DNA from: Endomychus coccineus
Lineage: Eukaryota > Arthropoda > Insecta > Coleoptera > Endomychidae
DNA: 64,000 nucleotides
Reading direction: 5' to 3'
NCBI GenBank assembly: GCA_958510875.1
Contig: OY294072.1
Location: 2,604,001-2,668,000, forward strand
Both the position numbers and the translations under genes were made by a program. Within the stretch, counting starts at the first letter, position 1. Every line of letters begins with the position of its first letter. The notes beneath the pieces were generated by a model. It was not told the DNA's origin and did no database searches. It was given only the letters and a program-made list of their open reading frames with translations. Below, piece by piece: positions 54,215 through 64,000 of this stretch.

Positions 54215-54940
54215 ATGTTCCAGTATGATTTCGATTCGCCTTCAGGCACGATGAAGATTGTTAAGCAAAAAGACTCGTTGAGTATTATGAACTTAGGGTC
54301 AAGCAATGAGAATGTTCAACAACCACAACGTCACAGCTCTTTGCTGCCTAATACTATACGAACAATAATCTGTGGTCCAAGTGATTGTGGGAGAACAAAT
54401 GTGATGTTATCTCTATTGTTAGATGCAAACGGTCTGAAATTTGAAAACGTGTACATATATTCAAAGTCTTTACACCAGCCAAAATACCAGTTACTAAAGG
54501 AGACATTGAAGAAAATTGAGGGGCTTGGATATTTTCCTTGTACCGAAAGTGATGAGGTCATAGACCCCACAGAAGCGAGGCCTAATTCGATAATAATATT
54601 CGATGACGTGATGTTTGAGAAACAGCAGAAAATTCGTGCTTATTTTTCAAGAGGGAGACACAACTCAATTGATAGTTTCTATCTTTGCCAGTCTTTTGCT
54701 AAATGTCCAAAACATGGATTGCGCGACAATGCCAATTGCTTGATTATTTTCGAACAGGATGAGCTCAATTTGAAACATATATTCACCGATCATGTAAGTA
54801 CCGACATGTCACTCGAAAAATTCAAAGAGATATGTAGCGTATGTTGGAAAGATAAATATGGATTCCTTATGATAAACAAAGACTGTGATATGAACAAAGG
54901 ACGTTATCGCAAAGGTTTTGATAGTTATATATACATCTAA
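54215..54940 (+). CDS. Packaging ATPase (D), Walker A lysine replaced
   Basis: The frame is intact and almost identical to A. The Walker A motif reads GPSDCGRT: the invariant lysine is arginine and the preceding Asn is Asp. Loss of this lysine normally abolishes ATP hydrolysis, so the product is probably inactive. Walker B SIIIFDDV is intact. The TATATAAAC box lies 26 bases upstream. Confidence 0.75.
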   Translation: MFQYDFDSPSGTMKIVKQKDSLSIMNLGSSNENVQQPQRHSSLLPNTIRTIICGPSDCGRTNVMLSLLLDANGLKFENVYIYSKSLHQPKYQLLKETLKKIEGLGYFPCTESDEVIDPTEARPNSIIIFDDVMFEKQQKIRAYFSRGRHNSIDSFYLCQSFAKCPKHGLRDNANCLIIFEQDELNLKHIFTDHVSTDMSLEKFKEICSVCWKDKYGFLMINKDCDMNKGRYRKGFDSYIYI

Positions 54941-54982
54941 CATGTATATATACTTTCATTTGAAATAGACAACCCGCTCAGC

Positions 54983-56028
54983 ATGGACGTGGGTGTGAGT
55001 AACATGCTTAAAGAAAAACAACAATTGAAGAAAAAAATTTGGGAGTTAGCAAACGTTGTGAGGAAAAAATATATGGCTGTGAAATTGGGTAAAGCTGAAA
55101 ATGATGAGATTCTAGATAATATGTTCAGGAACCTCTGGAGGAAATTGCGAGAAATGCTGAAATAATCAAACAAAATTCGTTGGTTAAACCTAAAAGTATT
55201 GTTTCTACAGCAACACAAATGGAGAACATACCAATCCCAAATATTCTAACTGAAGGTGAAGAATTCGTATATAACCCCCAAGATACTGAGGAGGATGTGT
55301 TTACACCCGAACCTACTATCGATCAGATTCGTGAAGAATTCAGAAAACATAAGAAAGATAATGCAGCGGCTACAGAGGAGTTTCTGCAACAATACCCCAC
55401 ATTAGCACGTTATTACTTGGAAGGATTCCTATTGGATGATGATGTTAAGAGATATGATGATAAAATGGGTTTGCAATATAATTCAACTTTAGACAAATGG
55501 TTCATGGGTAATCAACCTATAGAAATTGATAGTGAGAGTAATATAATTATCAAGGGTACTCCGTTCAAAGGTACCACAGGACTGTATAATTTGATATTTT
55601 ACAAAGATGTTCTACCTGATACTTACACTGTGGAAGATGGGAAAAATTACAGTCAAATGATGGAAATGACTAGTGCCCATAGACGTAATAACGATCCAGC
55701 TGATCGAATGAGATACACAGTGAAATACAAACATGTACTGAAACCATTGATTAATTCCATGAAAAAACCCAGAGCCAAAACATACACTGGAAGTGCATAT
55801 ATCAAAAATGATATGCTTGAATATAACGAGAAACCTATCGAATATATTTTTTGGGATGACGTTAACGAAATGGTGGATAGACTGAGACTTCTTGTTGCAT
55901 CCTTGCATGCCGGTAACCATAATGAGATAATCTCTATAATAGAAGAATTGATAGAGGCAGGGGTAATTGAACAAAAACCCGGTGTAAGACAAATTCATCA
56001 CAGTTATAAAGATGGTTTCAATGGATAA
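54983..56028 (+). pseudogene. DUF8207-like protein (D), 10-base deletion
   Basis: The N-terminal piece 54983-55165 and main piece 55180-56028 are in different frames owing to the same 10-base deletion as in C. The main piece keeps FMGNQPIEID, FKGTTGLYN and ends KDGFNG. It lacks a few codons (HNH) present in A. Confidence 0.65.
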
Positions 56029-56665
56029 GTTTGGCAGAGCCTCCTCTCCCATGTGGATATATGATACAAATGTATTCAATAATAATTTCAAACAAGTTCA
56101 CGGACAAGGATTATTCCTAACGACCGATGGAAGTTATGATATGGAAATATATGGATTGTGCAACGTTAAATCACCGAATGATGATGGAGATGTTGCAAAT
56201 AAAGTATATGTTGATAAATTAACACACAAACTGAATCTGAAAACGGAAACCAGTCTTAAAGATACCTTCAATGTTAGGGTTGATAATTTGATCAAAGATA
56301 TCAACAAGGATCTGGATGAACATAACTTAACGAATGATAAGGTTATTCTCAACATTGATAAACATCTGATGGACATTCAGAATAAATATGATGAAATGGG
56401 AATCTATATAAAATCAGAGTATAAAACAATCAGTGATAGTGTGAGGGAAAACAGAAATGAATTGGAAGAGATCAATAACACATTTAACAGTATGAACATG
56501 CGTCTAAATGACATTACTAGTAAAGTGGAGGCGTAAGAACGACGGATGACATCTGTGGAACCTTCTAAGAAGAGACCCTCATCATCCACAACAACAAAGC
56601 AGGGCTCTGTGAAACGTATATCTCCAAATCCTGTGAATATACCCAAAAAATTAATTCTACACTAG
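56012..56665 (+). pseudogene. Fibre-like coiled-coil protein (D), nonsense codon
   Basis: Same protein as 20248-20901. A TAA at 56534-56536 replaces TTA, cutting off the Ser/Lys-rich tail, and the frame otherwise continues to TAG at 56663-56665. The overlap with the upstream gene (ATGGATAA) is conserved. Confidence 0.65.
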
Positions 56666-56683
56666 ATTTCCATATTGATAAGA

Positions 56684-56785
56684 TGAGTGAAAACAAGTTG
56701 TTCATGAGCTTCATGAGCACAGAAGAAAGAACTTTTACCAGCGTCGAACATACATAAAAGGACTTCAATATAGGTGGAAGGGGTA
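56684..56785 (+). pseudogene. Integrase remnant (D)
   Basis: Only the first roughly 30 codons are recognisable (start region, HEL...., then the basic stretch), with an indel after ATGAGT. It then joins sequence that normally follows the integrase gene, so about 0.8 kb is deleted. Confidence 0.65.
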
Positions 56786-56973
56786 GGAATATGCAATACG
56801 ACTAGGACGATGAATCAAGAGTCAAGATTGAGATATTTGAAACATATATTGTTAAGATTATACTTAAGTCTTTTGTATTGAGATAATTGATGAAAAAAAT
56901 TATTTTGAGATCTTTGGTCTTCCTCATACCCCTCGTTAAATAACGGTGCAATCTTGAATTCTCATGAGTCTGT

Positions 56974-57181
56974 ATGCAAGCGTGCGTGGGAGAAGTTGTT
57001 CTCAATACGCTTATATACAAGATCCCGTTTGAACTTCAAATCAATACCGGGGGCAAAATTAGAAGAACGGTTGAGGAGATTCAGGGTATCAATTCATTCG
57101 ATAAAGCTTGCCGTCTACACGATATTTCATGCAATATAACACTTATAATTGTAGCCAGTTATATTTGGAATTGGTCGACTA
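56974..57181 (+). pseudogene. PLA2/pX and protease remnants (D)
   Basis: The start of the PLA2/pX gene (about 56974-57127) with small indels passes directly into the last part of the protease gene (57128-57181, CAATATAACACTTATAATTG). About 0.7 kb between them is deleted, including the slippery site. Confidence 0.65.
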
Positions 57182-57228
57182 ACATTTATTAGTATATAAA
57201 TAGATTGTTGATGAAGTTTTCATCAATC

Positions 57229-57966
57229 ATGTCTCAGACGTTCACTATCACGGGTAAGAGCTCTCGTTTATCTGTAGATTTCCACTCACCTATAGAACTA
57301 GATCCTCATTCATATTATTCTATCGCACTTGTTGGCTTGCACAATAGCATTCCGAACATTGGAGAAGGTTTTAATAAATTTTATTATGAAGATGTGAAGG
57401 GTGAGGAAAAAGTAGTAACTATACCTACGGGGTCCTACGAGTTGACAGACATCGAGGATTTCATACAAAGTGCAGTTTGTGGGATAGGAGTGAAGCAAGA
57501 AGAACGTGACCGGAAATTATCAATAAAATCTAACAACAACACTCTACACACAGAGCTGAAGAGTGATTTTAAAGTGAATTTTATTCCTAAAGATAGTATA
57601 AGCGAACTGTTGGGATTCAGCAAAAAGAAATTGACATCTCGTGAACTACACGTATCTGATCGACCTATAAACATAATCAAAGTTCAAACTATACGCGTAG
57701 AGTGTAACTTAACCGCGGGAGCATATTATAACAATAAGATAGCTCATACGATATATGAGTTCTCACCTCTTGTACCACCTGGGTTTTCCATTGATATAGA
57801 GCCGAAGAATCTTATTTATCTACCGGTCATCAGCAAGACGTCCTTCGATAACATCACACTGAATATTCTAGATCAGAATTGGAAACCGGTAAATTTTCGT
57901 GGAGAAGAAATTATTATACGATTGGAATTGAAAAAGATCGCTAGGGATTATGGCTCACAACACTAA
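57229..57966 (+). CDS. Penton-like minor capsid protein (D)
   Basis: Intact frame from ATG 57229 (MSQTFTITG). It is nearly identical to 9969-10712 but lacks two codons (the TY of HTYNSIP). TATATAAATAG lies about 35 bases upstream, as in A. Confidence 0.75.
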   Translation: MSQTFTITGKSSRLSVDFHSPIELDPHSYYSIALVGLHNSIPNIGEGFNKFYYEDVKGEEKVVTIPTGSYELTDIEDFIQSAVCGIGVKQEERDRKLSIKSNNNTLHTELKSDFKVNFIPKDSISELLGFSKKKLTSRELHVSDRPINIIKVQTIRVECNLTAGAYYNNKIAHTIYEFSPLVPPGFSIDIEPKNLIYLPVISKTSFDNITLNILDQNWKPVNFRGEEIIIRLELKKIARDYGSQH

Positions 57967-58046
57967 ATAATAATCCAATACTCACCACCACTCATTATAT
58001 GAAAGGAATTCAACTGAGAAGGTTGCAGTAGCCATCACTTGAGAAC

Positions 58047-58328
58047 ATGGGTTTGGATTTTAGCAATAAAAGACATCTCCATAGTGGTCATCAGTCATTA
58101 TCTACAACGAGCTCGAGGGAGAAGGTTGCTTCTGCATCACTGTCATTGAAGAAGGAGAAGGTTGCTTCTGCATCACTATCATTGGGAAATATAAATTTTT
58201 CGAAGTCCCTTGGTTACAATGTCGGAAAAACTTCAAATATTCAACGAGCCAAACTTCATTGGAGACATCATCCGGGAAGAAACTCATACCTACTATCCAC
58301 ACACAACATCTTTTGGCAACAGCGATGA
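58047..58328 (+). pseudogene. Small ORF between penton and capsid genes (D), altered
   Basis: Equivalent to 10793-10972 with the EKVASASLSL segment duplicated. A change at the normal end lets the frame run on into the capsid gene in another frame, giving 93 codons. Confidence 0.5.
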
Positions 58329-59421
58329 AATTGAGATATTAATCAATCAACAAGATGTGTTGGTAGATTTGGCGTCGTCTGCTTTATTCATCGAGGCAGA
58401 ATTCCAGCCAGAAGCAAGTGGTGATGGTGAATGTAAACTAACAAATAATTTCGGAGCGTTTCTCTTCGAATATATCAGTTATGAATTGAATGGAAAAGAG
58501 ATAGACAAAGTACGTGATCCTGGTATTGCCAGCACCATCAGAGCTTATCTAACATATGCCAAACATGAATCTATACCTCTAGCTATTTCTGGATGGTCAT
58601 TTAAGGATGCATTGAGTTCAGTCTACAATAATAAAATCAATTTATGGATACCGTTGAATTTTCTACTAGGCCTATTCATTGACTTTAACAAAGTCTTGAG
58701 TGGAAAACATAAGCTGCGCTTGATAAGGTCTCGAACCGATAACGATTGTTATACCAATAGCACAGGTACGAAGAGGGCTTAAATAAATGTGAAGACGATA
58801 GCATTAAAAGTGCGACATGTATTTCCAAGTGATCAGGTTAAATTTCAAATGTTGGAGAATTTGAGTGCTGAGAAGCCTATTTTGATTCCATTTCGCAGCT
58901 GGGATCTGCATGAAAATCCGTTGATGGAGGAGAGCACTCGTGACATTTGGGCTGTTAAAACATCAATGAATTTGGAACGACCCAGATATGTGATTTTAGC
59001 TTTCCAAACTGATCGAAAAAATAATCCTGTTAAGCACAGTGCATATTTCGATAATATAAACTTGCTAAATGTAAAATTATACTTGAATTCAGAGTGTTAT
59101 CCATATGAAGCAATGAAATTGAATTTCACCGACCAGCAATACGTGGAAGCATACCAGATGTACTATGATTTCCAGAAATCATTTTCAAATACAATAATAA
59201 GCGAACCCATGTTAGATTATATAGCATTCAAGAATAGAGCAATTTTTGTGATTGACTGTTCAAAACAAAACGATGCTATAAAGTCATCAACAGTTGACGT
59301 CAAACTAGAGATGGAAAGTTTCCTTAATTTCCCCAAAAACACCAGGGCTTATTGCATCATCATTAACGATCGTATAGTGGAGTATTCTCCAATTACAGGA
59401 TCAGTTCGGAGTTTAGTGTGA
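58219..59421 (+). pseudogene. Major capsid protein (D), one nonsense codon
   Basis: This aligns with 10929-12131 over its full length. An in-frame TAA at 58780-58782 replaces the AAA of A; otherwise the frame is open to 59421. All capsid landmarks (NFGAFLFEYISYE, KVRDPGIAST, CIIINDRIVEYSP) are present. Confidence 0.8.
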
Positions 59422-59893
59422 AGAACCATAAATCTGTTATTATTTTAATTCTAAATGTATTTTTCTAAATAAATGTTATTATTATTATTTTTGGTATTTT
59501 ATTTCTCTCACTTTCCCGCAAGACATCACAATAATGAACGAGCCGTTTGGTAAAGTACAGTCCCTTGGATCAACCCATCAGGATTGTAATCTAAATTTTA
59601 AATATCGCTTCAGGTCTAGAAACAAAAATGTATGCAACTATCTAATTAATAAATATAAAAGTGATTCAGATTATTATGTTATCTTTTCAATTATTATAAT
59701 ATGTAGTACCTAGTGGTTATAAGACAGTTTGCGGTGAATATTCTCTCTTATCTCGAGTGTTGAAGCCGATAAAGTTGTCACATTCAGAATAGCGAATATG
59801 AAAATAATAAATAACCTATCAATTCGTTGAAGCTTCTTTCTTCATGTGGGTTATCAATCTCAAACTTGAAGAATCTCAAATAAATCTACAGGT
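59422..59893 (+). other. Sequence after D: capsid 3' end then repeat debris
   Basis: AATAAATG at about 59467 is the likely capsid poly(A) signal. From about 59515 the sequence matches 40745-40880 (AAAACATCACAATAATGAAC type), then the inverted copy of 52730-53100. It ends at the LTR retrotransposon insertion point CTACAGGT. Confidence 0.6.
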
Positions 59894-61683
59894 TGTAACG
59901 TGCCGCGTTACGTGATTATATAGAACTATTGATTAAACGGATTAGATTTCTTTTCGTTAGTAATCATGCATATGATATTTAAAGACATCTGCCGCTTAAT
60001 AAAACAGAGATTATTGAGACTACCATTCCTGATATGAGATGTCACTATATATCACGGAGTGGGAATGTAGGATAGCGGAAATCGAAGAGAATTCATTGTG
60101 TTGTTAATCTTTGATAGGGTAAGTCGAGCATTTCATATTCTTTGCATACTTTCTTAATTTTTGGGCTTCTGAAATATGATACACACCGGGTTACCGATAA
60201 TTTGATTTAGTTTGTTAATTAACGCCTGGATGTAAAGTACCCGCGTGTGATTATATTTCAGAGGAATTTCCTCGACTTGCTCTATTAAAAAAAACACAAT
60301 CAAATTTGCATCTAGCATGAACCCAGGTTTATCTTTTCAATCACTACCGGGATTGTTCTAGTCACTGTCTAGAATTACTCTGACGAGTCGTGGGCAGCTG
60401 TTGCAGTCAATATTTAAATTTCACCTTTATTTTAACCTGTAAATTGAGCACATGTTAGTTGCGCGATCCTGAAGATCGCCATTTTGTTAACCTAGTACTT
60501 GATACATAGGGTGGTCTTATTAGACCCACGTGCCGTAAAGGTTGTTAATGGTGAATTCACCTAATTACTGCTTATTAGGTATAAGTATATATTTTTGACA
60601 CTGTCACGCCGTTAGGGAGTGATCACAGTTTACAGTATCAATCCACGTGCATAATTCTTTTCAAGCAAACCAGAATTTTATGCTAACTAGCAAATTTTCA
60701 ACAGTTCAAATAATATTTTTTTTTTTCCAGATATAAATTTAATCATTATTGTTTAGTCACATGTTAACTTTTTGCTAATTTTAAAAATCAATTGTAATTG
60801 TGTATTCCTTCAGATTAAATTAAAATTTTGCCTAAATTGATATCTCGTCAAGATATCCATTTTGTACTAGTGTTTTCGAAATTTGGGAAAGATAACATTA
60901 TCGGTTGTGGAATTACTTGGTTATTCCAACCGACGGTGTTGCTTGTCCTTTTGATCTCAAGTCAGGTACTGTTCGTTCTTTAAATTTACAGGGATTGAAC
61001 GTCTGAGGTTCCTCACCCCTTCACTCCCAGGCGGTATAGTGACTTCCCTGACAGGACCGACTTCCAGTTCCTACGAGTTCCAAGGAGGGTAACATTTTCT
61101 TGTTTGAATGATCATAATTTCACTCTCTGATTTTGTTGTTTATCCGAAGTTGTATTCCACTAATTTTTATAGAATCATTCGAGGTATACTGTAAGTCCTC
61201 TTATTGGATAATTAGTCCTTTTCAATTAAATAATTGATTTAATTTATTAATTGTTTTCTTATAATTCACTTTATGTTACGAACCAATTTAATTTAATAAT
61301 CATTTACTCAAAATTTCATTTATGTTACGATTTTATTTACTTTAATAATTATTTCTACGAATTCAATACTATTTATGTTTCCAATTGGAATTCTAAAAAT
61401 TTGTAATTTATTTTGTTAAAATTCAAATTCTGTGGAATATACGAATTGTTAAGTTGAACCTGTATTGTTTTTCTGAATTTCCATCAACTGTTTAACCATC
61501 TCGTAGTGCTTGTATTCTTGACTGTGAATTCATTCAGTTTTATAGTTTTTTTTTCAAGCAGTTGGCGCTCGGGCAATTCATAGTCTTGAATCACAAGGCA
61601 CGTTTCACTACGAGCCCTGAGAGTAATTAATTTAAATTGAGCTAGTTGGGCCAACTAAAACCGACCATACCTGGTCCGTTACA
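59894..61683 (+). repeat. 5' LTR
   Basis: It begins TGTAACGTGCCGCGTTACG and ends GGTCCGTTACA. The first bases TGTAAC and the last GTTACA are perfect inverted repeats. Confidence 0.85.
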
Positions 61684-62646
61684 CTGGCGCCCCACGTGGG
61701 GCGTATACCTATACGATGAAAATTCAAATGTAAAATAGCACGATAAATCAAAATGTAAATTTAAAAAATATAAATAATGATACTTAACGATATCCGAACA
61801 GAAGAGAGACCGATGCAGATCAGAGCAACAGAGGATTCCCCGCAGATCACCAATAGTTTGCAGCTTCCTTAACAGTATTCATCTACTGTGGCAATTAAGG
61901 GTCTCGACTCCCCAAAACTGACAGTCATAAATGCGAACCTCAAAATCCACCGCAACATTAGCAACCTGCTAGGATCTTATCCCTCATCTCTGTAACTGCC
62001 ATCTCTTTGCTCAGTCATCATTTCCAATATAAAGTTCTTAATGAACAATTTCCAAAATTTTGATTTTCGTTGAAAGCTATAAAGGAAAAATAAATGTATC
62101 AAAATTTAGGTCCAGAACTGTTTAAACAAAAATTAGGGAAGTATCCCATACTGAAAAACTGAAAATTGACCCAAATGATTTGACTAAAAATTCACCATAG
62201 TGAAAAAAAAATAATAGCACATATGAACACAACTCTACATTGTTTAAAACAATGAACTATAGAAACAAATAAAACAGCAATACCTATAACATAGGCTTCA
62301 ATGCTGAACCTAAAAGCTGAAACAGCTGATCGCATGATCCCAGAATCTTAACATACCCTAACAATAGGTAAAAATATGACAATTTCAAGCAAATTCTCAA
62401 AGTCACAAAAAAAATAATAAAATGACCAATTTTTCACTTCTAATATATATTTCTCTTAATAACCATCAACTGTGTTCTAGACCACGTTAAAGATTGGGCG
62501 CCAGTGTAACGGACCATAAAACTCCTTTTGAGTATCGTGATTCTGGAGTTGGTCAACCAGTCTCTACGTCAAGACCGATTTTTTTAGTATTCTCTTAAAA
62601 ATTTTTGAAGCTTCACTTCAAAATTTTTCTCGTGGTAGAGGGGGAA
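61684..62646 (+). other. Interior of the LTR element, no ORF
   Basis: Starts with the primer-binding-like site (61684-61703) and ends with a purine tract (62637-62646). At 62496-62515 it holds GGGCGCCAGTGTAACGGACC, the exact reverse complement of the LTR end plus primer-site junction at about 61675-61692. Confidence 0.8.
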
Positions 62647-64000
62647 TGTAACGTGCCGCGTTACGTGATTATATAGAACTATTGATTAAACGGATTAGAT
62701 TTCTTTTCGTTAGTAATCATGCATATGATATTTAAAGACATCTGCCGCTTAATAAAACAGAGATTATTGAGACTACCATTCCTGATATGAGATGTCACTA
62801 TATATCACGGAGTGGGAATGTAGGATAGCGGAAATCGAAGAGAATTCATTGTGTTGTTAATCTTTGATAGGGTAAGTCGAGCATTTCATATTCTTTGCAT
62901 ACTTTCTTAATTTTTGGGCTTCTGAAATATGATACACACCGGGTTACCGATAATTTGATTTAGTTTGTTAATTAACGCCTGGATGTAAAGTACCCGCGTG
63001 TGATTATATTTCAGAGGAATTTCCTCGACTTGCTCTATTAAAAAAAACACAATCAAATTTGCATCTAGCATGAACCCAGGTTTATCTTTTCAATCACTAC
63101 CGGGATTGTTCTAGTCACTGTCTAGAATTACTCTGACGAGTCGTGGGCAGCTGTTGCAGTCAATATTTAAATTTCACCTTTATTTTAACCTGTAAATTGA
63201 GCACATGTTAGTTGCGCGATCCTGAAGATCGCCATTTTGTTAACCTAGTACTTGATACATAGGGTGGTCTTATTAGACCCACGTGCCGTAAAGGTTGCTA
63301 ATGGTGAATTCACCTAATTACTGCTTATTAGGTATAAGTATATATTTTTGACACTGTCACGCCGTTAGGGAGTGATCACAGTTTACAGTATCAATCCACG
63401 TGCATAATTCTTTTCAAGCAAACCAGAATTTTATGCTAACTAGCAAATTTTCAACAGTTCAAATAATATTTTTTTTTTCCAGATATAAATTTAATCATTA
63501 TTGTTTAGTCACATGTTAACTTTTTGCTAATTTTAAAAATCAATTGTAATTGTGTATTCCTTCAGATTAAATTAAAATTTTGCCTAAATTGATATCTCGT
63601 CAAGATATCCATTTTGTACTAGTGTTTTCGCAATTTGGGAAAGATAACATTATCGGTTGTGGAATTACTTGGTTATTCCAACCGACGGTGTTGCTTGTCC
63701 TTTTGATCTCAAGTCAGGTACTGTTCGTTCTTTGAATTTACAGGGATTGAACGTCTGAGGTTCCTCACCCCTTCACTCCCAGGCGGTATAGTGACTTCCC
63801 TGACAGGACCGACTTCCAGTTCCTACGAGTTCCAAGGAGGGTAACATTTTCTTGTTTTGAATGATCATAATTTCACTCTCTGATTTTGTTGTTTATCCGA
63901 AGTTGTATTCCACTAATTTTTATAGAATCATTCGAGGTATACTGTAAGTCCTCTTATTGGATAATTAGTCCTTTTCAATTTAATAATTGATTTAATTTAT
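62647..64000 (+). repeat. 3' LTR (partial)
   Basis: It repeats 59894 onward with only scattered single-base differences and indels in homopolymers. The 3' end lies beyond the window. Confidence 0.85.

Larger units (their letters stand above)
53217..59460 (+). mobile_element. Polinton element D, decayed and internally deleted
   Basis: It has the A gene order: ATPase, DUF8207-like, fibre-like, integrase remnant, PLA2/pX remnant, protease remnant, penton, small ORF, capsid. The left side keeps only the inner TIR units (53217-53520) and the 20-bp repeats. No right TIR or MSV199-type gene is seen. Two deletions remove most of the integrase, PLA2/pX and protease genes. Confidence 0.8.
59894..64000 (+). 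mobile_element. Non-coding LTR retrotransposon, cut by the window edge
   Basis: Two direct repeats of 1790 bp (59894-61683) and at least 1354 bp (62647-64000) enclose a 963-bp interior without any ORF. The LTR ends are TGTAAC...GTTACA. A primer-binding-like site TGGCGCCCCACGTGGGGC follows the first LTR, and a purine tract AGAGGGGGAA precedes the second. The LTRs differ at only about half a dozen sites in 1354 bases, so it inserted recently. With no gag or pol it must depend on another element (LARD/TRIM-like). Confidence 0.85.

Overview
The window reads as arthropod (probably insect) nuclear DNA packed with mobile DNA. It is AT-rich, with satellites, microsatellites, tRNA-like sequences, an LTR retrotransposon and several copies of Maverick/Polinton-type (adintovirus-like) elements. 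The arthropod call is inference. It rests on insect-type core promoters (TATA followed about 30 bases later by TCAGT) in front of element genes, on an MSV199-type gene best known from insect DNA viruses, and on the absence of recognisable ordinary host genes.

Layout. (1) 1-2941 plus 15815-about 17570 is an old, decayed Polinton (B): ATPase fragment, PLA2/pX-like minor capsid protein, adenain-like protease, a Cys-rich ORF, penton, a small ORF, a split major capsid gene and a 168-aa ORF. (2) 2942-15808 is a younger Polinton (A), inserted into B's capsid gene with a 6-bp target duplication (GCTGAG) and 1.6-1.7 kb inverted repeats. It holds ATPase, a DUF8207-like protein, a fibre-like protein, integrase, PLA2/pX, protease, penton, a small ORF, capsid protein, a spliced MSV199-type gene and a reverse-strand membrane protein. 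It has no DNA polymerase. (3) 18034-24843 is a third, inverted and truncated copy (C), ending in a 220-bp satellite. (4) 26177-45350 is a different element (E) with 1.4-kb inverted repeats. It carries a protein-primed family-B DNA polymerase, a C2H2 protein and a complete matrix metalloproteinase, but no capsid genes. (5) 45536-49986 is satellite again, followed by unassigned DNA and a 330-bp tandem repeat. (6) 53217-59460 is a fourth Polinton copy (D), decayed and internally deleted. (7) 59894-64000 is a young non-coding LTR retrotransposon whose second LTR runs off the window.

How the genes fit together. A, B, C and D encode a virion module: major capsid, penton, maturation protease, lytic PLA2/pX protein, packaging ATPase and probable fibre, plus an rve integrase. 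E encodes replication (PolB) and a secreted protease. In A, B and C the protease frame has no start codon of its own and begins at an in-frame A AAA AAC heptamer at the end of the PLA2/pX gene. This suggests -1 ribosomal frameshifting and is, with the nested insertion and the metalloproteinase cargo, the most interesting result here. All functional calls come from reading motifs by eye; no database search was run.
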